A stretch of 64,000 bases of DNA, taken from positions 1,984,001 through 2,048,000 of the forward strand of contig NC_004113.1 in the NCBI RefSeq assembly GCF_000011345.1, read 5' to 3'. Positions within the stretch are counted from its first letter, which is position 1; the number at the start of each line of letters is the position of its first letter. The notes under the pieces are model-generated. The model searched no databases. It was not told the origin of the DNA and was given only the letters and a program-made list of their open reading frames with translations. The translations under genes and the position numbers were made by a program. Shown here piece by piece: positions 55,744 through 64,000 of the stretch. Source of the DNA: Thermosynechococcus vestitus BP-1 (GTDB lineage: Bacteria > Cyanobacteriota > Cyanobacteriia > Thermosynechococcales > Thermosynechococcaceae).

Positions 55744-56163
55744 AATCAATTGGCAACAGGCCAATGACTTGATTTTTGCCAACTACAGAATTATGATGCA
55801 AGGAACACTTTTCTCTCAAACTTCCTAAAATCAGAAGTAGAGCCCTTGGCCCAAGGTTGGCCCACGCTCAAAACCGTGAAAGCCGATGGGGGAGAGGATT
55901 GTTTCTCCTACTATTTTAGAACTATTTTAGAAAAGGGTTGTAAGACAATGGCTTGTCAGACAATATTCGAACCTTGGTAGCGATAAATACTTACTTAGTT
56001 TAGTTACTTTCATGCTATGGGACCTGAGGAAAGTGCTGATATGGGGGGGATACTTGTGTTTCCTGTCCTTGGGAACAACAGAGTTGAATTCAGCCCCTTC
56101 TATGATCTGAGGAATTTTGCAAAGTCAACGCATCAGCAGTAGCCCATTGCTGAGGACAAGGTT
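55744..56163. other. 420-base intergenic region before the PadR gene
   Basis: AT-rich, without a credible gene. It contains an exact tandem repeat of 11 bases, ACTATTTTAGA, at 55910-55931 and clustered AT-rich promoter-like tracts around 55960-56010. It probably holds the promoter and operator of the PadR regulator. Confidence 0.4.
55910..55931. repeat. 11-base tandem repeat, two copies
   Basis: ACTATTTTAGA occurs twice head to tail with no mismatch. Eleven bases is one helical turn, so two protein subunits could bind the same face. About 230 bases before the PadR start. Confidence 0.5.
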
Positions 56164-56529
56164 ATGAAACTGGAAGATATCTACACCTTTTTCCGACAGC
56201 CACCGCCCGTTTACCTAAGTAAGGAAGTTGCCGTGTGTTATGTGCTCTATACCCTTGTGGAAAAAGGGGACTCCTATGGCACAGCACTGATTCAAGCCAT
56301 TGAAAATGAATATCCCCTCTACCGCCTATCCGATACCGTTCTCTACAGCGCCCTCAAATTCCTAGAAGATGAGGGGATTATTGATGGCTATTGGAAAAAG
56401 GTCGAAGGTCGCGGGCGGCCTCGGCGAATGTACCACATTGTTGGCGAAAAGGAACAACAGGCGCGGGAACTTTCGGCGCTTTGGCTGCGCTATTTGCAGG
56501 AACATCCCCACCGTCAGGAATCATCTTAG
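56164..56529 (+). CDS. PadR-family transcriptional regulator (possibly Pex-like)
   Basis: 121 residues, a winged helix: VYLSKEVAVCYVLYTLVEKG, SYGTALIQAIENEYPLYRLS, VLYSALKFLEDEGIIDGYW and the wing EGRGRPRRMYHIV. Cyanobacterial Pex, which lengthens the circadian period by repressing kaiA, is a protein of this family with a similar N-terminus, but I cannot confirm orthology. A long upstream region with a tandem repeat suggests autoregulation. It overlaps the convergent uracil-DNA glycosylase by four bases. Confidence 0.85.
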   Translation: MKLEDIYTFFRQPPPVYLSKEVAVCYVLYTLVEKGDSYGTALIQAIENEYPLYRLSDTVLYSALKFLEDEGIIDGYWKKVEGRGRPRRMYHIVGEKEQQARELSALWLRYLQEHPHRQESS

Positions 56530-57233
56530 GAGTCGAGCTGGCGCAAGCGATCGCGCACGGCTTGGATATCCTGCCACGTCAACCATTTGGGGCTGCCCGG
56601 CTCCCGCGAGTTATTGCGCAATAGATAGGCTGGATGAAAAATGGGCATACACCAGCGTCCCTGCCATTCAATCCACTGGCCACGAATTTTTGTAATTCCA
56701 CGATGATCTTTCAACAATCCAGACACAGCCGTTGCCCCCGCCAGCAGAATAATGCGGGGATTGACCAAGCGAATCTGCTCTAATAAGTAGGGTATGCAGG
56801 CCGCTGCTTCAATGGGTGTTGGGACACGGTTGCCAGGGGGACGGCACTTCACAATGTTGCAGATATAGGCATCCCGCTCGCTGTCGAGATTGACCGAAGC
56901 CAGGATTTTATCGAGGAGTTGCCCCGCTTTACCGACAAAGGGGCGGCCACTTTCATCCTCTGCTTGGCCTGGCCCTTCCCCAATAATCATCAGCTTGGCA
57001 GCAGGATTACCGCGGCTGACCACCACATGGGTACGGGTGGCCGCTAAACCACAGCGTTGACACTGCTGACAATGTACCGCAAGGGCCTCCAAGTTGCGGT
57101 AGGTGCCGGCGGGAATGGGCACCTCAGCCCGTAGCGGAATTTGATCGTAGGTGGCAGGATCCAGGGGCGTCGCTGGTGCAGGTTCAGCTTCTGTGGGGCT
57201 GTCAAATAAGCTAAATTGCAACGGCTCACTCAT
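56526..57233 (-). CDS. Uracil-DNA glycosylase, family 4 ([4Fe-4S])
   Basis: 235 residues. The N-terminal Cys pair in CQQCQRCGLAATRTHVV, a third in NIVKCRPPGNR and a fourth in PIEAAACIPYL are the [4Fe-4S] ligands of thermophile-type UDGs. The active-site motif is GEGPGQAEDESGRPFVG and the C-terminal motif is FHPAYLLRN. It removes uracil from DNA, important at high temperature where cytosine deaminates fast. An approximately 45-residue Pro/Ala-rich N-terminus (QFSLFDSPTEAEPAPATPLD) may be a clamp-binding tail. Confidence 0.92.
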   Translation of the reverse strand: MSEPLQFSLFDSPTEAEPAPATPLDPATYDQIPLRAEVPIPAGTYRNLEALAVHCQQCQRCGLAATRTHVVVSRGNPAAKLMIIGEGPGQAEDESGRPFVGKAGQLLDKILASVNLDSERDAYICNIVKCRPPGNRVPTPIEAAACIPYLLEQIRLVNPRIILLAGATAVSGLLKDHRGITKIRGQWIEWQGRWCMPIFHPAYLLRNNSREPGSPKWLTWQDIQAVRDRLRQLDS

Positions 57234-57422
57234 ACAAATCGTAACTTCCTGAGAACAATGTTAAAGAAACTTCACAAAAATTAGGAAAAACTTAGGACAA
57301 ACTAGACCAATTTTATGGCGATCGCTAGAAGCTTAATTTATCTCACAAAAGTATTTTACAAATTAATAACTACGGCGAAACAGGTTTCCCACCGCATTGT
57401 ATAAGAAATACCTGAAGGGTTT

Positions 57423-57440
57423 AACAACACGGCTGTTGTT
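57423..57440 (+). repeat. Hairpin in the cpc upstream region
   Basis: AACAACA (57423-57429), loop CGGC, TGTTGTT (57434-57440): a perfect 7-base stem with a tetraloop. If transcribed it is a stable RNA hairpin; if upstream of the start site, an operator-like palindrome. Confidence 0.5.
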
Positions 57441-57569
57441 TCCCAGGCCCCTCTGCGGAACAAGCCATCAGCAATCGTTAGGCCTTTCCGGCACGCCAAG
57501 AGCGTTGCACGTTTCTTAAAAGACACACCAAGGATCAGCTTGGTCGCTCTCGGGTTGCTTGGCACAGCC

Positions 57570-57599
57570 TTTAGGGAGTTGCTGATTAGCCTCCCTAAA
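57570..57599 (+). repeat. Long hairpin before the cpcB ribosome site
   Basis: TTTAGGGAG (57570-57578) and CTCCCTAAA (57591-57599) pair perfectly over nine bases, with a 12-base loop. No T-run follows, so it is rather a leader stabilising or regulatory stem, 77 bases before the cpcB start. Confidence 0.6.
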
Positions 57600-57675
57600 A
57601 ATCCTGCCTTATCTCTGTGGGTAGGAATGTCAAGAAGGTCTCACTTCTTTAATAACCTTTAAGGAGAATTGATCC

Positions 57676-58194
57676 ATGCTAGATGCATTTGCCAAAGTTG
57701 TTGCTCAGGCCGATGCCCGGGGTGAATTCCTCACCAACGCCCAGTTCGATGCCCTGTCCAACTTGGTGAAAGAAGGCAACAAGCGTCTGGATGCTGTCAA
57801 CCGCATCACCAGCAATGCCTCCACGATCGTTGCTAACGCTGCTCGTGCCCTCTTTGCAGAGCAACCCCAACTGATCCAACCCGGTGGGAATGCTTACACC
57901 AACCGTCGTATGGCTGCCTGCCTGCGCGACATGGAAATTATCTTGCGCTATGTGACCTACGCCATTTTGGCCGGTGACTCCAGCGTGCTCGATGATCGCT
58001 GCTTAAATGGTCTGCGGGAAACCTACCAAGCCCTGGGTACCCCCGGCTCCTCTGTGGCTGTGGCCATTCAGAAGATGAAGGATGCCGCGATCGCGATCGC
58101 CAATGATCCCAATGGCATCACCCCTGGCGATTGCAGCGCCCTGATGTCCGAAATCGCCGGCTACTTTGATCGTGCCGCTGCCGCTGTTGCCTAA
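57676..58194 (+). CDS. cpcB: C-phycocyanin beta subunit
   Basis: 172 residues. Cys82 ([12 protein letters not shown]) and Cys153 ([12 protein letters not shown]) bind the two phycocyanobilins. Asn72 in [10 protein letters not shown] is the site methylated in the family. With CpcA it builds the phycobilisome rods on the thylakoid surface. Strong AAGGAG nine bases upstream of ATG. First gene of the operon, 68 bases before cpcA. Confidence 0.99.
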
Positions 58195-58262
58195 GACACC
58201 TTAGACATTCCTTAACTTTGACCGTTCTGAACACGCACATTTTTTAGGGAGATACTTTATCC

Positions 58263-58751
58263 ATGAAAACGCCGATTACTGAAGCTATTGCCGCCGCCGA
58301 TACCCAAGGTCGTTTCCTGAGCAACACCGAACTGCAAGCGGTGGATGGTCGCTTCAAGCGCGCTGTGGCCAGCATGGAAGCTGCTCGCGCCCTGACCAAC
58401 AACGCCCAGAGCTTGATTGACGGCGCAGCCCAAGCGGTGTATCAAAAATTCCCCTACACCACGACCATGCAAGGCTCTCAGTATGCCTCGACCCCCGAAG
58501 GCAAAGCCAAGTGCGCCCGTGACATCGGCTACTACCTGCGGATGGTGACCTACTGCCTCGTGGCGGGGGGCACCGGTCCGATGGACGAGTACCTGATTGC
58601 CGGCTTGTCCGAAATCAACAGCACCTTTGATCTATCGCCAAGCTGGTATATCGAAGCTCTGAAATACATCAAAGCCAACCATGGCTTGACCGGTCAAGCT
58701 GCGGTGGAAGCCAACGCCTACATCGACTACGCCATTAACGCCCTCAGCTAA
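58263..58751 (+). CDS. cpcA: C-phycocyanin alpha subunit
   Basis: 162 residues. Cys84 in [19 protein letters not shown] is the single bilin site. The N-terminus [20 protein letters not shown] is typical. The bilin is attached by the CpcE/CpcF lyase encoded downstream in the same operon. Followed by a long-range hairpin before cpcC. Confidence 0.99.
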
Positions 58752-58769
58752 TAGGCGTTTCCCTTCGTT

Positions 58770-58830
58770 GCCCGGTGAGGTAAGCAGATGTTGTCGGCGT
58801 TGGGCTGACCCTTTGTTTACAACACCGGGC
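58770..58830 (+). terminator. Attenuator-like hairpin between cpcA and cpcC
   Basis: GCCCGGTG (58770-58777) and CACCGGGC (58823-58830) are perfect complements, followed by the T-rich TTGTTTGT. It may end or protect most cpcBA messages while letting some read into cpcC. The 45-base loop is long, so efficiency is uncertain. Confidence 0.5.
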
Positions 58831-58864
58831 TTGTTTGTACCCTCGATATTTAGGAGTTTGTACC

Positions 58865-59728
58865 GTGGCTATTACTGCTGCTGCTTCGCGCTTGGGTACC
58901 TCCGCCTTCAGTGATGCTCCGCCGGTGGAGCTGCGTGCCAACTGGAGCGAGGAAGATCTGGAGACTGTCATCCGTGCCGTTTACCGCCAGGTCTTGGGCA
59001 ATGACTATGTCATGGCATCGGAGCGTTTGGTGAGTGCGGAGTCACTGTTGCGCAATGGCAAAATTACCGTGCGGGAGTTTGTGCGCGCAGTGGCCAAGTC
59101 GGAACTATACAAAGAGAAGTTTCTCTACGGCAACTTTCAAACCCGTGTCATTGAACTGAACTATAAACATTTGTTGGGGCGGGCACCCTACGACGAGTCG
59201 GAAGTGATCTTCCACTTGGATCTCTACGAAAATGAGGGTTTTGATGCCGACATCGACTCCTACATTGATTCCCCTGAATATACTAATAGCTTTGGGGATT
59301 GGGTGGTGCCCTACTATCGCGGGTTTAATACCCAGCCGGGTCAGAAAACCGTCGGCTTTAACCGCATCTTCCGCCTCTATCGCGGCTATGCCAATAGCGA
59401 TCGCGCCCAAGCGGAAGGCAGCATGTCCCGTTTAGCGCGGGACTTGGCCACCAACCGTGCCAATACGGTGGTGCCACCTTCCAATAGTGATACGGCCTTT
59501 GCCTACTACACCCCCAGTGCCGATGTCCCGCCACGGGCTTGCTTAGGTGGTTCCTTTGGTGAAAGTGGCCGCGTCTATCGCATTGAAGTGGCGGGGATTC
59601 GCCAGCCGGGCTATCCGGGGGTGCGCCGCAGTAGTACTGCCTTCTTGGTGCCCTATGAGCAACTGTCAGCGAAAATGCAGCAGCTGCAGCGGACGGGGGC
59701 TCGCATTATCAGTGTCAATCCTGCCTAG
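58865..59728 (+). CDS. cpcC: Phycobilisome rod linker, phycocyanin-associated (33 kDa type)
   Basis: 287 residues from GTG 58865 (AGGAG upstream), giving [20 protein letters not shown]. Residues about 20-180 are the Pfam00427-type linker domain ([55 protein letters not shown]). The C-terminal approximately 60 residues are a CpcD-like domain ([20 protein letters not shown]). It joins phycocyanin hexamers within rods. Confidence 0.96.
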
Positions 59729-59767
59729 GAATACTTAGCGTCCTTTTGAGATTGGGAGTCAGGTGTC

Positions 59768-60004
59768 ATGTTTGGTCAAACTGCGTCTGGAAGTGCTGCC
59801 CTTAGCCCCTCCGGCGCGCGCGTTTTCCGCTACGAGGTTGTGGGTCTGCGTCAAAACGAAGAAACCGACAGAATGGAGTTTCCAATTCGGCGCAGCGGCA
59901 GCACCTTTATTACGGTGCCCTATAACCGCATGAATGAGGAAATGCAGCGCATTACCCGCATGGGGGGCAAAATCGTTTCTATTACTCCAGTGGTTGCCTC
60001 CTAG
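59768..60004 (+). CDS. cpcD: Phycobilisome rod-capping linker
   Basis: 78 residues. FRYEVVGLRQNEETDRMEF, TFITVPYNRMNEEMQRITR and GGKIVSITPV are the CpcD domain, also seen at the end of CpcC. It caps the distal end of rods. ATG 59768 fits the family. Confidence 0.96.
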   Translation: MFGQTASGSAALSPSGARVFRYEVVGLRQNEETDRMEFPIRRSGSTFITVPYNRMNEEMQRITRMGGKIVSITPVVAS

Positions 60005-60026
60005 GTAGTTGATGTCAGGAGAGGGA

Positions 60027-60842
60027 ATGACGGCGGTCTCTGAACCGGTACAGCTTACGGTTCCCCAAATGCTGGCGCAGCTTCAGGGGACGGATACCAG
60101 TCTCCGCTACTATGCGGCGTGGTGGCTGGGGAAGTTTGGCCTAGAAACAGCAACGGCAGCGGAGCGGCAGGCGATTGTCAGCGCTTTGATTGCGGCTTTG
60201 GCCGATGAAGCTGATCGCACAGAATTGGGGGGCTACCCCCTACGGCGAAATGCAGCCCGTGCATTGGGTAAGCTCGGCGATCGCCAAGCGGTGCCGGCGT
60301 TGATTGAGTGCTTGCGCTGTGAGGATTTTTATGTCCGGGAGGCGGCAGCCATTGCCCTTGGTCAATTGGGAGATCCGCGGGCGATCGCTCCCCTACAATC
60401 GCTCCTAGAAGGCGGTGTGGCAATGGCGCGGCTTGTCCCCGGTCGCCCGCATCTGGTGCAACCAGTGGAAGCCGTCATTGAAAGCCTAGGTCACCTTGGC
60501 GCCACCGAAGCCATTGCCCTCATTGAGCCCTTCTTAGCCCATGAAATGCCGCGAGTACAATTTGCCGCTGCGCGGGCACTCTTTCAGCTGACGGGGGACG
60601 CAGTGTATGGCGATCGCCTCCTAGCTGCCCTCAACAGCGAAGATGTGCAACTGCGGCGGACAGCACTTCTGGATTTGGGAGCGATGGGGTATCTGCCGGC
60701 AGCGGAAGCTATTTTGCAGGCGGGTGTGGAGGCCAGCTTCAAGCTCATTGCCCTCCACGGCATCCTAGGACAGCAACTGCGGCAGGCTGCCCCAGCCGAA
60801 CAGACCCTCTCCCTCTTTCAAGGATTGGATCAACTGCTGTGA
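60027..60842 (+). CDS. cpcE: Phycocyanobilin lyase subunit alpha
   Basis: 271 residues from ATG 60027 (AGGAGAGGGA directly upstream); ATG 60012 is the alternative. HEAT-like helical repeats: GGYPLRRNAARALGKLGDRQ, FYVREAAAIALGQLGDPRA, RVQFAAARALFQLTGDAVYG. With CpcF it attaches phycocyanobilin to Cys84 of CpcA. Its TGA overlaps the GTG start of cpcF (GTGA). Confidence 0.95.
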   Translation: MTAVSEPVQLTVPQMLAQLQGTDTSLRYYAAWWLGKFGLETATAAERQAIVSALIAALADEADRTELGGYPLRRNAARALGKLGDRQAVPALIECLRCEDFYVREAAAIALGQLGDPRAIAPLQSLLEGGVAMARLVPGRPHLVQPVEAVIESLGHLGATEAIALIEPFLAHEMPRVQFAAARALFQLTGDAVYGDRLLAALNSEDVQLRRTALLDLGAMGYLPAAEAILQAGVEASFKLIALHGILGQQLRQAAPAEQTLSLFQGLDQLL

Positions 60843-61480
60843 GTGATCTCGGTGCCTATATCCATGCCGTTGAGACCGCCAGCTCTGCCTCAGCGTTGCG
60901 GGAGGCTGTGATTCAACTGGCCCAGCAAAACAGCACCGCTGCCATTCCAACGCTGATTGCCGTTTTGGGCTACAACAACCCCGCCGCTGCCCAAGCTGCT
61001 GTGGAAGGCTTGATTGCTCTTGGGGATGCTGTAGTAGAGCCGCTGTTGGCCCAGTTGGATGGGTATAACTACGGTGCCCGTGCCTATGGGGTGCGGGTTT
61101 TGGGGAGTATTGGTCATCCCGCTGCCCTGCAGGTCCTATTGGCTGCTGCGCAGTCGGATTTTGCCCCCAGTGTTCGCCGCGCCGCCACAAAGGCCTTGGG
61201 AACGCTCCGCTGGCAGTTAATCCCTGAGGAGACAGTAAGAGAGGCCCAGTTAAAGGAAGCCCTGGCGGTTCTCCAGCGCAACAGTAAAGCAGCGGATTGG
61301 GCGGTTCGCTATGCCGTGGGCGTTGCCCTTGATTATCTGCATCAGCAGGCGGCGGCCCGTGGGATTCGGGAAGCTGTGCGTTCACTCCTGAATCATTTGA
61401 GCGATCGCGACCCCGATATTGTTGTGCGTTCCCGTTGTCAACTTGCCCTCCAGAGGGACTCTCTGTCCATGCACACCTAA
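60839..61480 (+). CDS. cpcF: Phycocyanobilin lyase subunit beta
   Basis: 213 residues, GTG start overlapping cpcE. HEAT-like repeats: STAAIPTLIAVLGYNNPAAA, YNYGARAYGVRVLGSIGHPA, FAPSVRRAATKALGTLRWQL. Partner of CpcE in the heterodimeric lyase. Followed by the first cpcG after 15 bases. Confidence 0.95.
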   Translation: MSDLGAYIHAVETASSASALREAVIQLAQQNSTAAIPTLIAVLGYNNPAAAQAAVEGLIALGDAVVEPLLAQLDGYNYGARAYGVRVLGSIGHPAALQVLLAAAQSDFAPSVRRAATKALGTLRWQLIPEETVREAQLKEALAVLQRNSKAADWAVRYAVGVALDYLHQQAAARGIREAVRSLLNHLSDRDPDIVVRSRCQLALQRDSLSMHT

Positions 61481-61495
61481 AAGGATTGGAAAGTT

Positions 61496-62329
61496 ATGTC
61501 GTTACCCTTGCTGGCTGTGAAGCCTAGAACCCTTGACCAGCGGGTGGTCAGTTATGAAGTCCCCGCCGAGGATGATCCCGTCATCTACCGCCTCACCGAT
61601 GCCACCGATGCCGCAGCCGTGGATGCCCTGATTTGGGCAGCCTATCGCCAGATTTTTAGCGAGCACTTAATTTTGGCCTCCTACCGTCAGCCCTTCCTAG
61701 AATCTCAACTCCGCAATCGGGCCATTTCCGTACGGGATTTTATCCGTGGCTTGGGTAAGTCGGAGGTCTATCGCGAGCAAGTGGCAGCCGTCAACTCCAA
61801 TTACCGCCTTGTGGATATTTCCTTCAAGCGATTCCTTGGCCGCCCCACCTATGGCCAGCAGGAGCAAATTGCTTGGTCGATTATCCTTGCGACCCGCGGC
61901 CTAGAAGGGTTTATTGATGCCCTAGTGGACAGTGACGAGTACCAGCAAAACTTTGGTGCCGATATTGTCCCCTACCAACGGCGGCGGCGCATGGCCCGTC
62001 CTTTTAACCTCGTTAATCCCCGCTACAGCGACTACTGGCGCAACAAGGAAATCTCCCTGAGTGGCCGTTCTTACTATCAGGCGCGCTACTACGCCTCAGG
62101 GCCCCTCGACAAGCAAATTGTCCGAGGCGCAATTCCAGCTAACTTCCTTTCTATGGCGCGCTCAATTGTGGTGCCCACCCTCGATACTCAACGCCATGTG
62201 GCACGGGCAACCTCAAGTTTGGTGAAGGTTCCCAATACTGCCCAAGAACGGGATCTGCCGCCCACCCCTGTCAAACCGGTGCCTGTTGCCTTGCCCTACC
62301 GTTATTTGCCCTCTCAACCAAAGGTGTAA
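61496..62329 (+). CDS. cpcG1: Phycobilisome rod-core linker CpcG (copy 1)
   Basis: 277 residues. SLPLLAVKPRTLDQRVVSYE and the linker domain [60 protein letters not shown]. The C-terminus is polar and ends ALPYRYLPSQPKV, without the hydrophobic helix of CpcL-type proteins, so it serves conventional phycobilisomes, joining rods to the allophycocyanin core. First of three tandem paralogues. Confidence 0.95.
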   Translation: MSLPLLAVKPRTLDQRVVSYEVPAEDDPVIYRLTDATDAAAVDALIWAAYRQIFSEHLILASYRQPFLESQLRNRAISVRDFIRGLGKSEVYREQVAAVNSNYRLVDISFKRFLGRPTYGQQEQIAWSIILATRGLEGFIDALVDSDEYQQNFGADIVPYQRRRRMARPFNLVNPRYSDYWRNKEISLSGRSYYQARYYASGPLDKQIVRGAIPANFLSMARSIVVPTLDTQRHVARATSSLVKVPNTAQERDLPPTPVKPVPVALPYRYLPSQPKV

Positions 62330-62332
62330 GCC

Positions 62333-63073
62333 ATGACGATTCCCTTGCTGAGCTATGCCCCCAGTTCCCAAAATCAGCGGGTAGCGGGCTATGAAGTGCC
62401 CAATGAAGAAACCCCTTGGCGCTACTCCCTTGAGGATGCAGTGGATCAGTCGGATATTGATGAACTGATTTGGGCGGCCTATCGCCAAGTATTTAGTGAA
62501 CACGTGGTCCTCAAGAGTACCCGCCAGCCCCATTTAGAATCACAATTGGCCAATCGCGCCATTTCGGTACGGGATTTTATTCGCGGCTTGGCCAAGTCAG
62601 AGACATTCCGCCGCTTGGTGGTGGAGACGAACTCCAACTATCGCTTGGTGGAAATTGCTCTGAAGCGGCTCCTTGGGCGCGCTCCCTACAACAAACAGGA
62701 AGAACTGGCGTGGTCTATTCGCATTGCCACCGATGGTTGGCAGAAATTTGTGGATACCCTTGTGGACAGTGATGAATACACACAAAACTTTGGCGATAAC
62801 ACCGTGCCCTATCAGCGTCGTCGCTACAAAGATCGCCCCTTTAATCTGGTTACTCCTCGCTATAGTGACTACTGGCGCGATAAGTTAGAGAACAGTCGCT
62901 ACAAGTGGGGCGACATCCGCAACTTCCTGGAGATGGCACGATCGGTCAAGGTGACGCCCGTGCAATTCAAGCCGGTCTCCACGGCCAATGTGCAAATCCC
63001 CGATACCACGCGGCGCGATCGCCCGACTGTACCGGCCTCGATCAACCCAACGGCGAGCTTTCCGCTGCGCTAG
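62333..63073 (+). CDS. cpcG2: Phycobilisome rod-core linker CpcG (copy 2)
   Basis: 246 residues, four bases after copy 1. [60 protein letters not shown]. Similar to copy 1 over the linker domain but with a shorter, divergent C-terminal tail, no hydrophobic helix. The tails probably decide which core surface is bound. Confidence 0.95.
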   Translation: MTIPLLSYAPSSQNQRVAGYEVPNEETPWRYSLEDAVDQSDIDELIWAAYRQVFSEHVVLKSTRQPHLESQLANRAISVRDFIRGLAKSETFRRLVVETNSNYRLVEIALKRLLGRAPYNKQEELAWSIRIATDGWQKFVDTLVDSDEYTQNFGDNTVPYQRRRYKDRPFNLVTPRYSDYWRDKLENSRYKWGDIRNFLEMARSVKVTPVQFKPVSTANVQIPDTTRRDRPTVPASINPTASFPLR

Positions 63074-63862
<789 letters not shown>

Positions 63863-63900
63863 AGTGCATTGATCATTTTCCAAATGTCCTCTAGCGGTCT

Positions 63901-63930
63901 AGCCGTCGGTCGTCCTACTGGCGGCTTTTT
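63901..63930 (+). terminator. Intrinsic terminator of the cpc operon
   Basis: AGCCG (63901-63905) pairs with CGGCT (63922-63926), with an inner GGT/ACT pairing past a two-base mismatch, then TTTTT. It lies 39 bases after the last cpcG stop and ends the operon transcript. Confidence 0.75.
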
Positions 63931-64000
63931 CCATGGTTTTCCTTTTGAAAGCCAATCTATGGGTGTCTAGCATGGAGGTCAGTTATCCTTAACGATGGGC

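Larger units (their letters stand above)
57234..57675 (+). promoter_or_regulatory. cpc operon upstream region and mRNA leader
   Basis: 442 bases without a gene. The first 120 are AT-rich (promoter-like); the rest is GC-richer and structured, with hairpins at 57423-57440 and 57570-57599 and a small CCAAG/CTTGG stem near 57530-57545. AAGGAG at 57660-57665 is the cpcB ribosome binding site. The exact transcript start cannot be read. Confidence 0.6.

Noticed and set aside
57356-57565. Small leftward open frame in the cpc upstream region
   Set aside because: No ribosome site, no recognisable protein, and it overlaps the hairpins of the leader.

Overview
The window is chromosomal DNA of a unicellular thermophilic cyanobacterium, most likely Thermosynechococcus (T. 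elongatus/vestitus BP-1, T. vulcanus or a close strain). This rests on a complete phycocyanin operon with three tandem cpcG genes, the cyanobacterial genes prk, ppc, crtR, a thioredoxin reductase-thioredoxin fusion (NTRC) and an Hlip, the very frequent HIP1 octamer GCGATCGC, and a gene order that agrees with what I remember of the BP-1 map. No database search was possible.

Layout. 1-7.5 kb: sirohydrochlorin chelatase (cut by the edge), hisS, a decayed recN, then crtR, an ABC ATPase and a GH10 xylanase-like lipoprotein in one direction, facing an aldehyde dehydrogenase. 7.5-13.5 kb: sufC-sufD, then an AT-richer leftward cluster of a two-component system, a small repeat-tailed lipoprotein, a PiuC-like dioxygenase and a PepSY-type membrane protein. 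13.5-21.2 kb: argJ, a decayed gene, ppc, a DUF3352 protein and prk. 21.2-34.3 kb: rpmF-hliP, a sterol-desaturase-like protein, a sigma-like protein, an OB/[2Fe-2S] protein, a copper P-type ATPase, an Uma2 fragment, an ABC permease, tRNA-Thr, TauE/SafE, NTRC, smc and a DUF3747 protein. 34.3-40.3 kb: smpB, eda, then two insertion sequences that each broke a resident gene: an IS481-family element in a DUF1997 gene and an IS5-family element in a cellulose-synthase-like gene. 40.3-48.9 kb: DUF1823, bioA, ylxR-nusA-rimP, a relic fusing an ArsJ-type GAPDH to ArsJ, a D27-like protein coupled to a HEAT membrane protein, a DNA methyltransferase and a proline-rich secreted protein. 48.9-55.8 kb: thiE, a methyltransferase, ygfZ, a Nif11-like protein, yvcK, DUF3177, a second methyltransferase and a 2H phosphoesterase. 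56.1-64 kb: a PadR regulator, a family-4 uracil-DNA glycosylase and the operon cpcBACDEF-G-G-G with its leader, internal hairpin and terminator.

How the genes work together. Light harvesting (cpc, hliP, crtR), carbon entry (prk, ppc) and redox control (NTRC, Fe-S assembly by SufCD, YgfZ) are the main housekeeping themes. The most informative irregularities are gene decay and IS activity: recN, arsJ/GAPDH, an Uma2 gene and a gene behind ppc are relics, and both IS insertions can be reconstructed to the base, with target duplications. The clearest candidate regulatory element not explained by coding is an intrinsic-terminator structure directly before the rimP start codon, in the leader of rimP-nusA-ylxR.
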